Assembly (NCBI GenBank): GCA_002395865.1
Contig: DGVE01000031.1
Location: 1-44,189, forward strand
Origin: Lachnospiraceae bacterium UBA4292
Lineage (GTDB): Bacteria > Bacillota > Clostridia > Lachnospirales > Lachnospiraceae
DNA: 44,189 bases
Reading direction: 5' to 3'
The position numbers and the translations under genes are program-made. Shown here in pieces: positions 19,276-26,523 of the stretch (position 1 is the first letter of the stretch; every line of letters begins with the position of its first letter). The notes beneath the pieces were generated by a model that saw only the letters and a list, made by a program, of their open reading frames with translations, was not told the origin of the DNA and searched no databases.

Positions 19276-19810
19276 GGTCAGCCCTGCCCAGTTCCTTTCT
19301 CGCCTCACCTATCAGACTGTACACCCGCCTTCTCGGAATACCCAGTATCTTTGCAATCTCCTCAGGTGTAAACTCCTCGAAGGCGTACAGATACATCACA
19401 TCATACTGCTCCGGTGGAAGCTGTTTTATGAGTTCATGAAGGTTTTCCTTCGTCTCTTCCACCATGTACGCTTCCTCCGGTTCCTCACTTGCAAGCCCCC
19501 TGAGGCTCTCCCACTCCTCGTCGCTTATATCGACTGTCTGCAGAAGCGTCCTTCTGTGCCGCAGCCTGTCGATACAGCAGTTCTTCGTGACAGTGTAGAG
19601 CCACGCTTTAAATGTCCCACGCCCCGAATACACCCTGTCTCTTAGGGCGACCTTAACAAAGGTCTCCTGCACCGCATCCTCCGCATCCGCCCAGTTTCCG
19701 AGCATGGATGTGGCGTAGAGTACCAGCCCCTTGTTATACTCCCTGATGATCTCTCCGATAGCTTCCTCTTCTCCCTGAAGATAACGGCGATAAACTTCTT
19801 CGCTGTTCAA
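19262..19810 (-). CDS. ECF-type RNA polymerase sigma factor (module 1)
   Basis: 182 residues. Region 2 at about 20-90 (DAEDAVQETFVKV, TFKAWLYTVTKNCCIDRLRHRR) and region 4 at about 130-178 (LPPEQYDVMYLYAFEEFTPEEIAKILG, then the basic recognition helix RRRVYSLIGEARKEL), both intact. The start is taken as TTG 19810, with AGGGGG about seven bases ahead, because the resulting N-terminus (NSEEVYRRYLQG) aligns with the sigma factor at 43457; the frame could also open at ATG 19840. The next gene is a one-pass membrane protein and the third a lipoprotein. An ATAGACGAAA motif upstream is shared with the third module. Confidence 0.92.
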   Translation of the reverse strand: MNSEEVYRRYLQGEEEAIGEIIREYNKGLVLYATSMLGNWADAEDAVQETFVKVALRDRVYSGRGTFKAWLYTVTKNCCIDRLRHRRTLLQTVDISDEEWESLRGLASEEPEEAYMVEETKENLHELIKQLPPEQYDVMYLYAFEEFTPEEIAKILGIPRRRVYSLIGEARKELGRADHEKI

Positions 19811-19856
19811 AACATGCCCCCTGTGTAGTATTATCCGCATAACGGCTTCTACTTAT

Positions 19857-19866
19857 ATAGACGAAA
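19857..19866 (-). promoter_or_regulatory. Shared element TTTCGTCTAT upstream of a sigma gene, possible ECF -10 region
   Basis: Minus-strand TTTCGTCTAT lies 47 bases ahead of the sigma start. The same ten bases occur 60 bases ahead of the sigma gene at 43457. CGTC-type -10 elements are typical of ECF sigma promoters. A -35-like GGTAA lies 16 bases before CGTC. Inferred autoregulatory site. Confidence 0.4.
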
Positions 19867-19901
19867 TTTTGAGAGGAAATTACCACGATTTATATGAATT
19901 T

Positions 19902-19931
19902 ATTATAAATATTCTATAAATATTTTGTAAA
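19902..19931 (-). promoter_or_regulatory. Predicted vegetative promoter of the module 1 sigma operon
   Basis: TTTACA (19926-19931) and TATAAT (19902-19907) are 18 bases apart on the minus strand in a very AT-rich intergenic stretch. An overlapping alternative, TTGAAA-17-TAGAAT, also exists. Confidence 0.6.
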
Positions 19932-20037
19932 CTTTTCAACTGCTGCCGCTCTTTTTTCTTACCCCTTGCCTTTTAGTCCGCAATGATATAAAATGATATC
20001 GGAAATTGCACACCTTACCGGAGGAACAGCGCAAAAT

Positions 20038-20637
20038 ATGATCTATCTTATCCGCCATGGCGAGACCGATTGGAACAGCGAAAAAAGAATACAGGGCAGG
20101 GAGGACATCCCCTTAAATGACCGCGGCAGAGAGCAGGCTCTCGTGCTTCGGAAGGTCTTTGAACACATTCCTCTTGATGCAGCGGTATCAAGCCCGCTTC
20201 TTCGCGCGCATGACACCGCAAGCGTCATAGCGGATGCGCACGGGCTCTCGGTCATCACCGAGCCCGACCTTATAGAGCGTGATTTCGGCATCCTCTCGGC
20301 CAAAAGCTACGAGGAGCGCGACAATATGGAAGCCCTCTTCAAGGACTCGCCGCTGCCCGGCATGGAGGATGGTCTGGTTCTGAAGAGACGTATGATGGCG
20401 GTCATAGAGCGCTACTGCGCCTCTGAGTTTAAAAACATCGTAATGGTCTCTCACGGCGCCGCGATAAAGGCTGCCCTTCGCGTGATGACCGATGACGATC
20501 TCTCGCGCAAAAACGTCTGGCTCAAGAACTGCTGCATCAACATAATAGATAAGGACGAGTCATCAAAGCCCGTCCTCGTGAGATATAATCTGAGCCCCGA
20601 GGAGTTCAGTCAGTTCATGGTAAATCCCCTCGAATAG
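20038..20637 (+). CDS. Histidine phosphatase family protein (phosphoglycerate mutase-like)
   Basis: 199 residues. The catalytic RHGETDWN motif is at 6-13 and the second catalytic His sits in VSHGAAIKAALR near the middle-to-end of the protein, as in the histidine phosphatase superfamily (CobC, GpmB, PhoE types). It removes a phosphate through a phospho-His intermediate; the substrate cannot be assigned. The start at ATG 20038 places the motif at the usual position; GGAGG lies 13 bases ahead, a rather long gap. The 3' end overlaps the convergent membrane protein gene at 20610 by 28 bp. Confidence 0.9.
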   Translation: MIYLIRHGETDWNSEKRIQGREDIPLNDRGREQALVLRKVFEHIPLDAAVSSPLLRAHDTASVIADAHGLSVITEPDLIERDFGILSAKSYEERDNMEALFKDSPLPGMEDGLVLKRRMMAVIERYCASEFKNIVMVSHGAAIKAALRVMTDDDLSRKNVWLKNCCINIIDKDESSKPVLVRYNLSPEEFSQFMVNPLE

Positions 20638-21482
20638 CTTATCCTGTCGTTACTGCATACGAGTGCCATATTCATCCCTGTTATCTCGCCCGGAAAATGC
20701 AGCGTCATAGTATAATAGGTTCCATCACCTTTAACATCCGCCCTGTCGTCATACGTCAGGGCGATCTTTGTCGATGTATTCTTTTTGGAACTCCATGTAT
20801 CGATCATTGCACCGTTGTTATAATAAGTTCCTTGCAACTCCCATGTATAGTCGTGCGGGTCGAAATCTCCCGGTCCGAGCCACACTATATCCGCTGTGAT
20901 ATAACTGTGGTAATACGAGACCTTGCTTATACGAAGCTGTGATATAAGCGTGGTTATATCGTCTGTCTGCGTTATCACTCTTTTTTCAGCTTCTTTTTTT
21001 ATCCTGTAAGCCTGATATCTTGCAAGAGCGTAAAAGCCCGCCACCAGCAGCACCGCCGCCGCGCACACTATCAGCGCGTCCCTTTTTACAGCCTTTATCA
21101 GCGACTTCTTTCGCTCTCTCCCGTTCTCCTTCACTGCCTCTATGGTACTCAGTATGTGCTCCGCTCTCTCATCCGGATCGCTTATCTCATCCGCCCCGAG
21201 GTATCTGGCGCACAGCAGCTTCCTGTACTCCCTGAAATCCTCCGCGCACTTATCCCCCGCATCGAACAGAACATCTCTTGCTCCGTCGCTTTCGACCAGC
21301 TCCGGGCTTCTTATCGCAAGCCTCGCGAAGGCCTCCATCGCCGCATCCTGAGCATCGCTCTCATCCTCTATCTTTTCCGCCAGATATTTCGTCAGCTCCT
21401 CGTCGTATTTTAGTATGAGCTCCTTCAGGCTCTGCACCTCAGCAGGCGAGTGGTTATTTTTATTCTTTTCTGTTTTGTCCAT
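20610..21482 (-). CDS. Natural fusion of an ECF sigma region-2-like domain to a one-pass membrane protein
   Basis: 290 residues. Residues 18-92 align with the sigma factor at 25986 (DAQDAAMEAFARLAI and KCAEDFREYRKLL against DAQDAVQETFARLYF and RCAEDFANYGKLL). Residues about 108-290 align with the membrane protein at 25459 (ILSTIEAVKEN / ILSIEQDMKDE; external WLGPGDFDPHDYTWEL / WEGPGTFDAEKYSWRL). The membrane helix is at about 135-155. No sigma region 4 is present and the aromatic DNA-melting residues (FKAWLY in the paralogues) are replaced (VLFDAG), so it probably no longer directs transcription and may be a membrane-tethered decoy or sensor. The start at ATG 21482 has AGAGGAG; the frame extends to a GTG at 21506. 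Last gene of the operon. Confidence 0.85.
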   Translation of the reverse strand: MDKTEKNKNNHSPAEVQSLKELILKYDEELTKYLAEKIEDESDAQDAAMEAFARLAIRSPELVESDGARDVLFDAGDKCAEDFREYRKLLCARYLGADEISDPDERAEHILSTIEAVKENGRERKKSLIKAVKRDALIVCAAAVLLVAGFYALARYQAYRIKKEAEKRVITQTDDITTLISQLRISKVSYYHSYITADIVWLGPGDFDPHDYTWELQGTYYNNGAMIDTWSSKKNTSTKIALTYDDRADVKGDGTYYTMTLHFPGEITGMNMALVCSNDRISYSRGFTMN

Positions 21483-21556
21483 ATCTGCTCCTCTCACCTT
21501 ATCCACCCATACCCGTCTTAATATAACGTCGACCTTATCAGGTAACGATGAAGTTC

Positions 21557-23413
21557 CTACTCCTCCACGGAAACAAAATACTGCGAAACATAAAACCGAG
21601 CCTGTTCAAAGTTGACCTCCGTCACCATATCCCTGCCCCACTCGAGCACGGAAAAGCCATACACATCCTCATCGTCAAGCAGCAGTACGCCGAAGAGTCG
21701 CGTGCCTTCCACAGTGTTCGTCAAAATCATTATATCTTTAAGGTCGGTATAAATATCCTGCCTTCTGCGGCATGCATACGCCCACGCCCTGAGTTCATGA
21801 TCATTGGCAGAATCGCAGGTCCACCCATGGCGGATCTTTTCATCATTTTCGTTGTATTTCAGGCCATCCTCTGTCAGCTCCTCGGCCACGGAGGAAAAGA
21901 GCTTACTTATATCCAGATCGCCTGCGATCTCCGATCCCACTCCGATATCGGGGTATGAATAATCGTACGGATGTATCGTCAGCTCCTGAAGAGCATCGGT
22001 GTAATACCTCCACCAGACCTCGTCAAACACGGAGGTCTGCACAGCGCCGCATCTCTTTTCCCAGTCATCCACCGTACACATATACGAATTCTGCCCGTAT
22101 AGAAACGGACTTATATTATTTGCCAAAAGCATGCTGCCTGACTTTACGCCCTGACCCGCTATCATCTGTTTGCAGGGAACGATACCGTCATCCGCCGCGC
22201 CTGTCAGAGCCGCGATCCACCCTCTTCCGGGTTCACGCACAGCTCCGTTTTCAAGTAAATTGCATCTTCCGATACCGCAGAAAAAGTCCCCGAACGAATA
22301 GTATTCACAGGTCGAATCCGCGACCGGGAGGAACAGATTCTCCACCGGCAGATGCTCCTTTAAAAACACTCTGAAATCGAATACCACATAGTCGGGCGCG
22401 GTATGAGGCTCCCTGCCGGAAGCGATATCACGGTATATATGCACAGGCTCGCGCAGATCATCTATCAGCCGTTCTTCGCCAACCGGTTGATCAGTTATGA
22501 CATATTCATCCACGAATCCGAGCCTTACATGTTCCAGACTGCCCGGGTTCAGATACTCCCCCTTTATGTGATATATGTAATACCCCGCCGGTACTGAAAT
22601 GTCGACCCCAAGCGTACCGACGTGATATATCACACCGTCCGCCGTTTCCTCGCAGCTGTCCTCGGGCTTTTCATAATCAAATACCTCCGGAAGGACGGCC
22701 TCCGTTCTGAACCTCTCCGGCTCATACCCGTTCGCGGACGATAAGCTTGCAGACGCCTTGGCATCGTATAACGTTTTTCTGCGTTCTCTGTAGGTGTTTA
22801 GCCCCAGACATATATTTATCAAAGGCTGCTGCTCCGTGAGGGAAGCATCCAATAACCCGTAATCCTCCACTTCTCCCAGATATCTGCCCTGTGCGTATCT
22901 TCCGTATATGTCACCTACCGCCCTGTACGCGCCGGCCTCCTCATCATATTTCAGGAAATACATCCACCCATCGCCCTTCTTCATGGGTTTAAGCCCCGAA
23001 TAGGAGACCAGACGTCTTCCTTCATCGAGAAAAGCGTAATCCTGCGCGATCGTTATCACACTGTGTTCCGTGACATTTCCCTTGTAGACCTTAGTCACAA
23101 AAAAACTTCCCTTTGTCACGCAGCTTTTAAATACACTATCGTCAAGTGCATCGTTGTAGGCGTAGGTGACAGTCTGCACCGGATCATCAATAAATGAGCC
23201 GTACACCACAATCTCGGAGGCTCTGACCAGCTCCCTCAGGTTGCCAAACTCCTCATGTTCAGTCATGACCCGAACCGTCTCGGTATCATATGTCACCGTC
23301 TTTTGCTGCGTCTCTGTCTTATATTTAGTTTCGCTGTTGCCTTCATTTTCCTCCACACACCCTGTGAGTGCAAGGATAATAGCGGCAAATATTACCACCC
23401 ATCTCCGCTTCAT
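21557..23413 (-). CDS. Lipoprotein, paralogue 1 of the three-member family in this operon
   Basis: 618 residues. Lipobox in AIILALTGC after MKRRW; start ATG 23413 with GGGTGG ahead. The family shares an N-terminal module (ASEIVVYGSFIDDPVQTVTY, then KVYKGNV, ITIAQDYAFL, GLKPMKKGDGWMYFLKYD) that resembles beta-rich export proteins, a middle part (GYYIYHIKGEYLNPGSLEHV) and a C-terminal part (LFGVLLLDDEDVYGFSVLEWGRDMVTEVNF). Both neighbours at 23443 and 26524 carry the same blocks. No named family is recognised. Predicted to be anchored on the outer face of the membrane and co-transcribed with the sigma genes. The first codons and ribosome site are nearly identical in DNA to those of the next paralogue. 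Confidence 0.82.
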   Translation of the reverse strand: MKRRWVVIFAAIILALTGCVEENEGNSETKYKTETQQKTVTYDTETVRVMTEHEEFGNLRELVRASEIVVYGSFIDDPVQTVTYAYNDALDDSVFKSCVTKGSFFVTKVYKGNVTEHSVITIAQDYAFLDEGRRLVSYSGLKPMKKGDGWMYFLKYDEEAGAYRAVGDIYGRYAQGRYLGEVEDYGLLDASLTEQQPLINICLGLNTYRERRKTLYDAKASASLSSANGYEPERFRTEAVLPEVFDYEKPEDSCEETADGVIYHVGTLGVDISVPAGYYIYHIKGEYLNPGSLEHVRLGFVDEYVITDQPVGEERLIDDLREPVHIYRDIASGREPHTAPDYVVFDFRVFLKEHLPVENLFLPVADSTCEYYSFGDFFCGIGRCNLLENGAVREPGRGWIAALTGAADDGIVPCKQMIAGQGVKSGSMLLANNISPFLYGQNSYMCTVDDWEKRCGAVQTSVFDEVWWRYYTDALQELTIHPYDYSYPDIGVGSEIAGDLDISKLFSSVAEELTEDGLKYNENDEKIRHGWTCDSANDHELRAWAYACRRRQDIYTDLKDIMILTNTVEGTRLFGVLLLDDEDVYGFSVLEWGRDMVTEVNFEQARFYVSQYFVSVEE

Positions 23414-23508
23414 AAAACCACCCGCATTCATTCGCTACGCGCTTAGCCGTTTTCTGTGGCTGACCTTTTCATTTTCACAAACGAGGCTGTAACCGTTCCA
23501 CGAAATTC
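23391..23508. repeat. Direct repeat, copy 1
   Basis: 118 bp with about 11 differences, nearly all transitions, from 25415-25532 (offset exactly 2024 bp, no gaps). It holds the start and signal-peptide codons of the downstream lipoprotein plus the last 24 codons of a membrane protein gene. Marks a tandem duplication. Confidence 0.9.
23435..23506 (-). pseudogene. Remnant of the 3' end of a sigma-paired membrane protein gene
   Basis: In a frame different from the surrounding lipoprotein, the DNA encodes ISWNGYSLVCENEKVSHRKR followed by LSA and a stop, against ISWDGYSLVCENERVSHRRR plus LSA at the end of the intact gene at 25459. Two stop codons lie just upstream in that frame. It is a fossil left by duplication and deletion, now read in another frame as the tail of the lipoprotein at 23443. 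Confidence 0.85.
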
Positions 23509-25437
23509 ATCAAGGTTCAGACGTTCTCTGATACTGTAGAAAATCGTCGACCTCTCGGTGATCCTCGGGGCTCCGGTAAAAATGTACTCCGTGGCATACT
23601 CTCTTGCGTAATTCAGTTTCGCACCGGTTATCATATCCCTGCCCCACTGGATCACGGTATAACCGTACGGAAGCTCCTCGTTCAGTATTAGAACGCCGTA
23701 GAAACATACATCGTCCACTTGATTTGTGATTATCATGATGGAAGACAGCGGATCTTCATATCCTGCCTTTCTCCTGTTCGCGTATATAAATGCCCTAAGC
23801 TCACTGTCATTCTGTGAATTATATACCCAGCCGCTTCGCAGCCTCTTATCGGTTTCCACAAGCTCCCTCTCTATCGCATACATATTCGTCTGCTCCTCGA
23901 CCGGATAGCCAACACTGAGCTCGCACGGAAGTCCGACATAAGGATAATTGAATTTCTGAGGGAAAGAGTTCAGCTGCGTCAGGGCATACGAATAATAGTT
24001 CCACCAGTCTTCATCTATTACAGAATACTCCGGATTACCGCATCTCTTGCATATGATACCGTCCCGATTGACCCAATTATCACCCATATCCGAGTCCATG
24101 GCGATCTCATCCACCTTGCACATGTACGAGCCGTAACCATACATAAAGGGACTCTCATTTCCGTCAATAAGAAGGTTGCAGCCTTCCACATCAGCGGGTC
24201 CGTACAGCATCCTGCTGGTATTAAGCCCATCCTGTGCCGCCCCGGTGATAGCCCTCACCCATTCAGTGACAGGTTCCGACATATATCCCGCATAGAACAC
24301 CTTTCCAAGGCCCAGCCCGCAGTAATAGTTTTTGAATGTGTAATACTCGCAATCGGAATCCGCAACAGACAAGAACAGATTTTCTATGGGCAGATACTCC
24401 TTTCTGAACACTCTGAAGCTGAATTTGACGTATGAAGGGGAAATAGAGTAATCATCAAGGACAAAAGATCTCGCGCGCACAGGTTCCCTGAGATCTTTTA
24501 TCAGCTGTTCCTCTCCGACCGGTTCGTCCGTCAATATGTACTCATTCACGAAGTCCAGCCGCACATGCTCAAGCGTCCCGGGGTTCACATACTCGCCCTT
24601 TATGCAGTATATGTACCACCCCTTGGGAATGGTCAGATTCACACCCAGAGCATCCACATGGTATGTACTGCCGTCGAAGCTGTCCGTGTGTGTCATTTCC
24701 GTGACCGCAGCAGGAAGCACCCCCTCCGTCTCGAACCCCTCAGGTACATATCCGTTCCTTGCGGAAAGTTCATCCATTTTAACCGGTTCAAAAAGATGCT
24801 CTCTCTCATCCATATACAGTCTGAGGTCTGAATATATCGTTTTATTTATATCCGCTTTGTAATACACCCCGAGTTCTTCGGCACTGTACCAGTAAGCATA
24901 CTTCTCCGGATACCTGCCAAGCGTGTCACCTGCAGCACGATATGCCTTGACCTCATCATCATACACAAGAAAATACAGCCACCTGTCGTCTTTTTTCATG
25001 GGCAGCCGCCCCGAAGAAGTGATCACTCTGTCGCTCTCCTTCAGATATACGCTGTCCTGCGCTATGGTTATGGTCTCCCCTTCCGATATCCTGCCCTTGT
25101 AGACCAGGTCTATTCGAAAAGTACATTTTGAGTAACCCGAATAAAATACCGTTTGATCTAACCATTCATTGTACGCATAGGTGACATTCTGCACCGGAGC
25201 ATCTGTAAACTGACCAGCCACCACCAGATCGGCAGCCTGAGCCATCTCTCTGAAATTATTGTATTTCTTGTACGCATTCGGTACACGAACTATCTCCGAG
25301 GCATTGCTTATCTGCCCGGATGTTACCGTGTATTCCTGCCTTTGCAATGTATACCTTTCCTTATCCGGATTATCCGTAACACAGCCGGTAAGGAGAGCAA
25401 CTGCAAAGCCAATTATTACCACCCATCTCCGCTTCAT
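23443..25437 (-). CDS. Lipoprotein, paralogue 2, with a tail made from out-of-frame membrane-protein DNA
   Basis: 664 residues. Lipobox in GFAVALLTGC after MKRRW; ATG 25437 has GGGTGG ahead. It has the family blocks seen in its neighbours (AADLVVAGQFTDAPVQNVTY, LVYKGRI, ITIAQDSVYL, RLPMKKDDRWLYFLVYD, GWYIYCIKGEYVNPGTLEHV, YGVLILNEELPYGYTVIQWG). The normal family end is near ATEYIFTG; the roughly 40 extra residues that follow (ending SFVKMKRSATENG) are encoded by the duplicated 3' end of the membrane protein gene in a shifted frame. It may be harmless or slightly altered in function. Fourth gene of the operon, 21 bp after the membrane protein gene. Confidence 0.82.
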   Translation of the reverse strand: MKRRWVVIIGFAVALLTGCVTDNPDKERYTLQRQEYTVTSGQISNASEIVRVPNAYKKYNNFREMAQAADLVVAGQFTDAPVQNVTYAYNEWLDQTVFYSGYSKCTFRIDLVYKGRISEGETITIAQDSVYLKESDRVITSSGRLPMKKDDRWLYFLVYDDEVKAYRAAGDTLGRYPEKYAYWYSAEELGVYYKADINKTIYSDLRLYMDEREHLFEPVKMDELSARNGYVPEGFETEGVLPAAVTEMTHTDSFDGSTYHVDALGVNLTIPKGWYIYCIKGEYVNPGTLEHVRLDFVNEYILTDEPVGEEQLIKDLREPVRARSFVLDDYSISPSYVKFSFRVFRKEYLPIENLFLSVADSDCEYYTFKNYYCGLGLGKVFYAGYMSEPVTEWVRAITGAAQDGLNTSRMLYGPADVEGCNLLIDGNESPFMYGYGSYMCKVDEIAMDSDMGDNWVNRDGIICKRCGNPEYSVIDEDWWNYYSYALTQLNSFPQKFNYPYVGLPCELSVGYPVEEQTNMYAIERELVETDKRLRSGWVYNSQNDSELRAFIYANRRKAGYEDPLSSIMIITNQVDDVCFYGVLILNEELPYGYTVIQWGRDMITGAKLNYAREYATEYIFTGAPRITERSTIFYSIRERLNLDEFRGTVTASFVKMKRSATENG

Positions 25438-25532
25438 AAAACCACCCGCATTCATCCGCTACGCACTTAACCGTCTTCTGTGACTGACCCTTTCATTTTC
25501 ACAAACGAGGCTGTAGCCATCCCACGAGATCC
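25415..25532. repeat. Direct repeat, copy 2
   Basis: Partner of 23391-23508. This copy is in the intact context: the 3' end of the membrane protein gene followed by the lipoprotein start. Confidence 0.9.
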
Positions 25533-25989
25533 TTCCCTGAACACGCAGTCTTACCACGTATGTACCCTCCTCTTCCGGCCGTGCGGCCGAGGAAGTCAGC
25601 GTCAGAGGGTGACGTTCCTCTGTGGCGGCGGGCACCTCCCCGAAATATGACAGTCTCCAGCTGTATTTTTCAGCATCAAAAGTTCCCGGGCCTTCCCACC
25701 TGATTCTTGCGGTGACGTACCCGTCGTCGTACTCTGCCTGCAAAAGGCAAAGACCGCTGATAATGGTGGTCACTTCGTCCGCCACCGCCATAGCCCTCTC
25801 CTTTTTCTCTGCAGCCTTCACCATAGCACTGCTGATATGGTACGCTATCACACCCAGACAGACGCAGCCTATGAGCATCAGCACTGTAAAGGCTCCCCTT
25901 TTCAGCGCCCTTATATTATCGAACCGCTCATCCTTCATATCCTGCTCAATGGAGAGTATATTTTTTATTATCTGCTCATGACTTCTCAT
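25459..25989 (-). CDS. One-pass membrane protein paired with an ECF-like sigma factor, putative anti-sigma factor
   Basis: 176 residues. Cytoplasmic segment 1-30 (HEQIIKNILSIEQDMKDERF), membrane helix at about 32-52, then an external beta-rich domain with EYDDGYVTARIRWEGPGTFD and the closing strand YSLVCENERVSHRRR. The start ATG 25989 has GGAGGACGA and overlaps the sigma stop as ATGA, so translation is coupled. There is no zinc anti-sigma motif; assignment to sigma control is by position and topology. Its external domain is homologous to that of the fusion at 20610. Confidence 0.75.
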   Translation of the reverse strand: MRSHEQIIKNILSIEQDMKDERFDNIRALKRGAFTVLMLIGCVCLGVIAYHISSAMVKAAEKKERAMAVADEVTTIISGLCLLQAEYDDGYVTARIRWEGPGTFDAEKYSWRLSYFGEVPAATEERHPLTLTSSAARPEEEGTYVVRLRVQGRISWDGYSLVCENERVSHRRRLSA

Positions 25990-26501
25990 TCGTCCTCCTC
26001 CGCTGCAGGCTCCTCTGTCTCTTCGATATCGGACATACGCTTCTTCATGATAAACTCTGTCTCGCGGGGAGTGAAGCCCTCTATCTGCGTGAGATAACAC
26101 ATCTGCGCGGGCTCGCCTGAACTTGATTTAAGATCACAATAGAGCTTCGCCGCCTCGCCGTCACCAAGCACGCTTGAAACCAACAGTTCCTCGTCATCAT
26201 CGCTGACTTTTTCATCCATATAATTCATTGACAGAAGCTTCCCATAGTTTGCAAAATCCTCCGCGCACCTGCGCGCGAAGCCATAGAGCCACGCTTTAAA
26301 CCCGACTCCCCCGCTTATACGCGGCTTTTTAAAATACAACCTTGCAAATGTCTCCTGCACCGCATCCTGCGCATCGCATATATCGCCGAGCACCAGGTTC
26401 AGGTACAGCGAAAGCCTCATATGATATTCCTCTATCAGAGCAAACAGGCTTTTAGCATCGCCCGCAAGAAAACTTGCGTACTTTTCATCCGAATCACTCA
26501 T
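25986..26501 (-). CDS. ECF-type sigma factor with a decayed region 4 (module 2)
   Basis: 171 residues. Region 2 is well kept (DAQDAVQETFARLYF, GFKAWLYGFARRCAEDF). Region 4 begins normally (EGFTPRETEFIM) but the part that should be the basic recognition helix is acidic (KRMSDIEETEEPAAEEDE) and the protein then stops, so -35 recognition may be lost or altered. ATG 26501 has GGAGGA eight bases ahead. It sits 22 bp after the lipoprotein at 26524 and overlaps the membrane protein gene by 4 bp. It may be a weak sigma, a regulator of the intact sigma factors, or one that uses only region 2. Confidence 0.8.
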   Translation of the reverse strand: MSDSDEKYASFLAGDAKSLFALIEEYHMRLSLYLNLVLGDICDAQDAVQETFARLYFKKPRISGGVGFKAWLYGFARRCAEDFANYGKLLSMNYMDEKVSDDDEELLVSSVLGDGEAAKLYCDLKSSSGEPAQMCYLTQIEGFTPRETEFIMKKRMSDIEETEEPAAEEDE

Positions 26502-26523
26502 TATATATTCCTCCGACAGGTCT

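Noticed and set aside
19966..19992. TTGCCT and TATAAA ahead of the histidine phosphatase gene as a promoter
   Set aside because: The spacing is only 15 bases and the match is weak.
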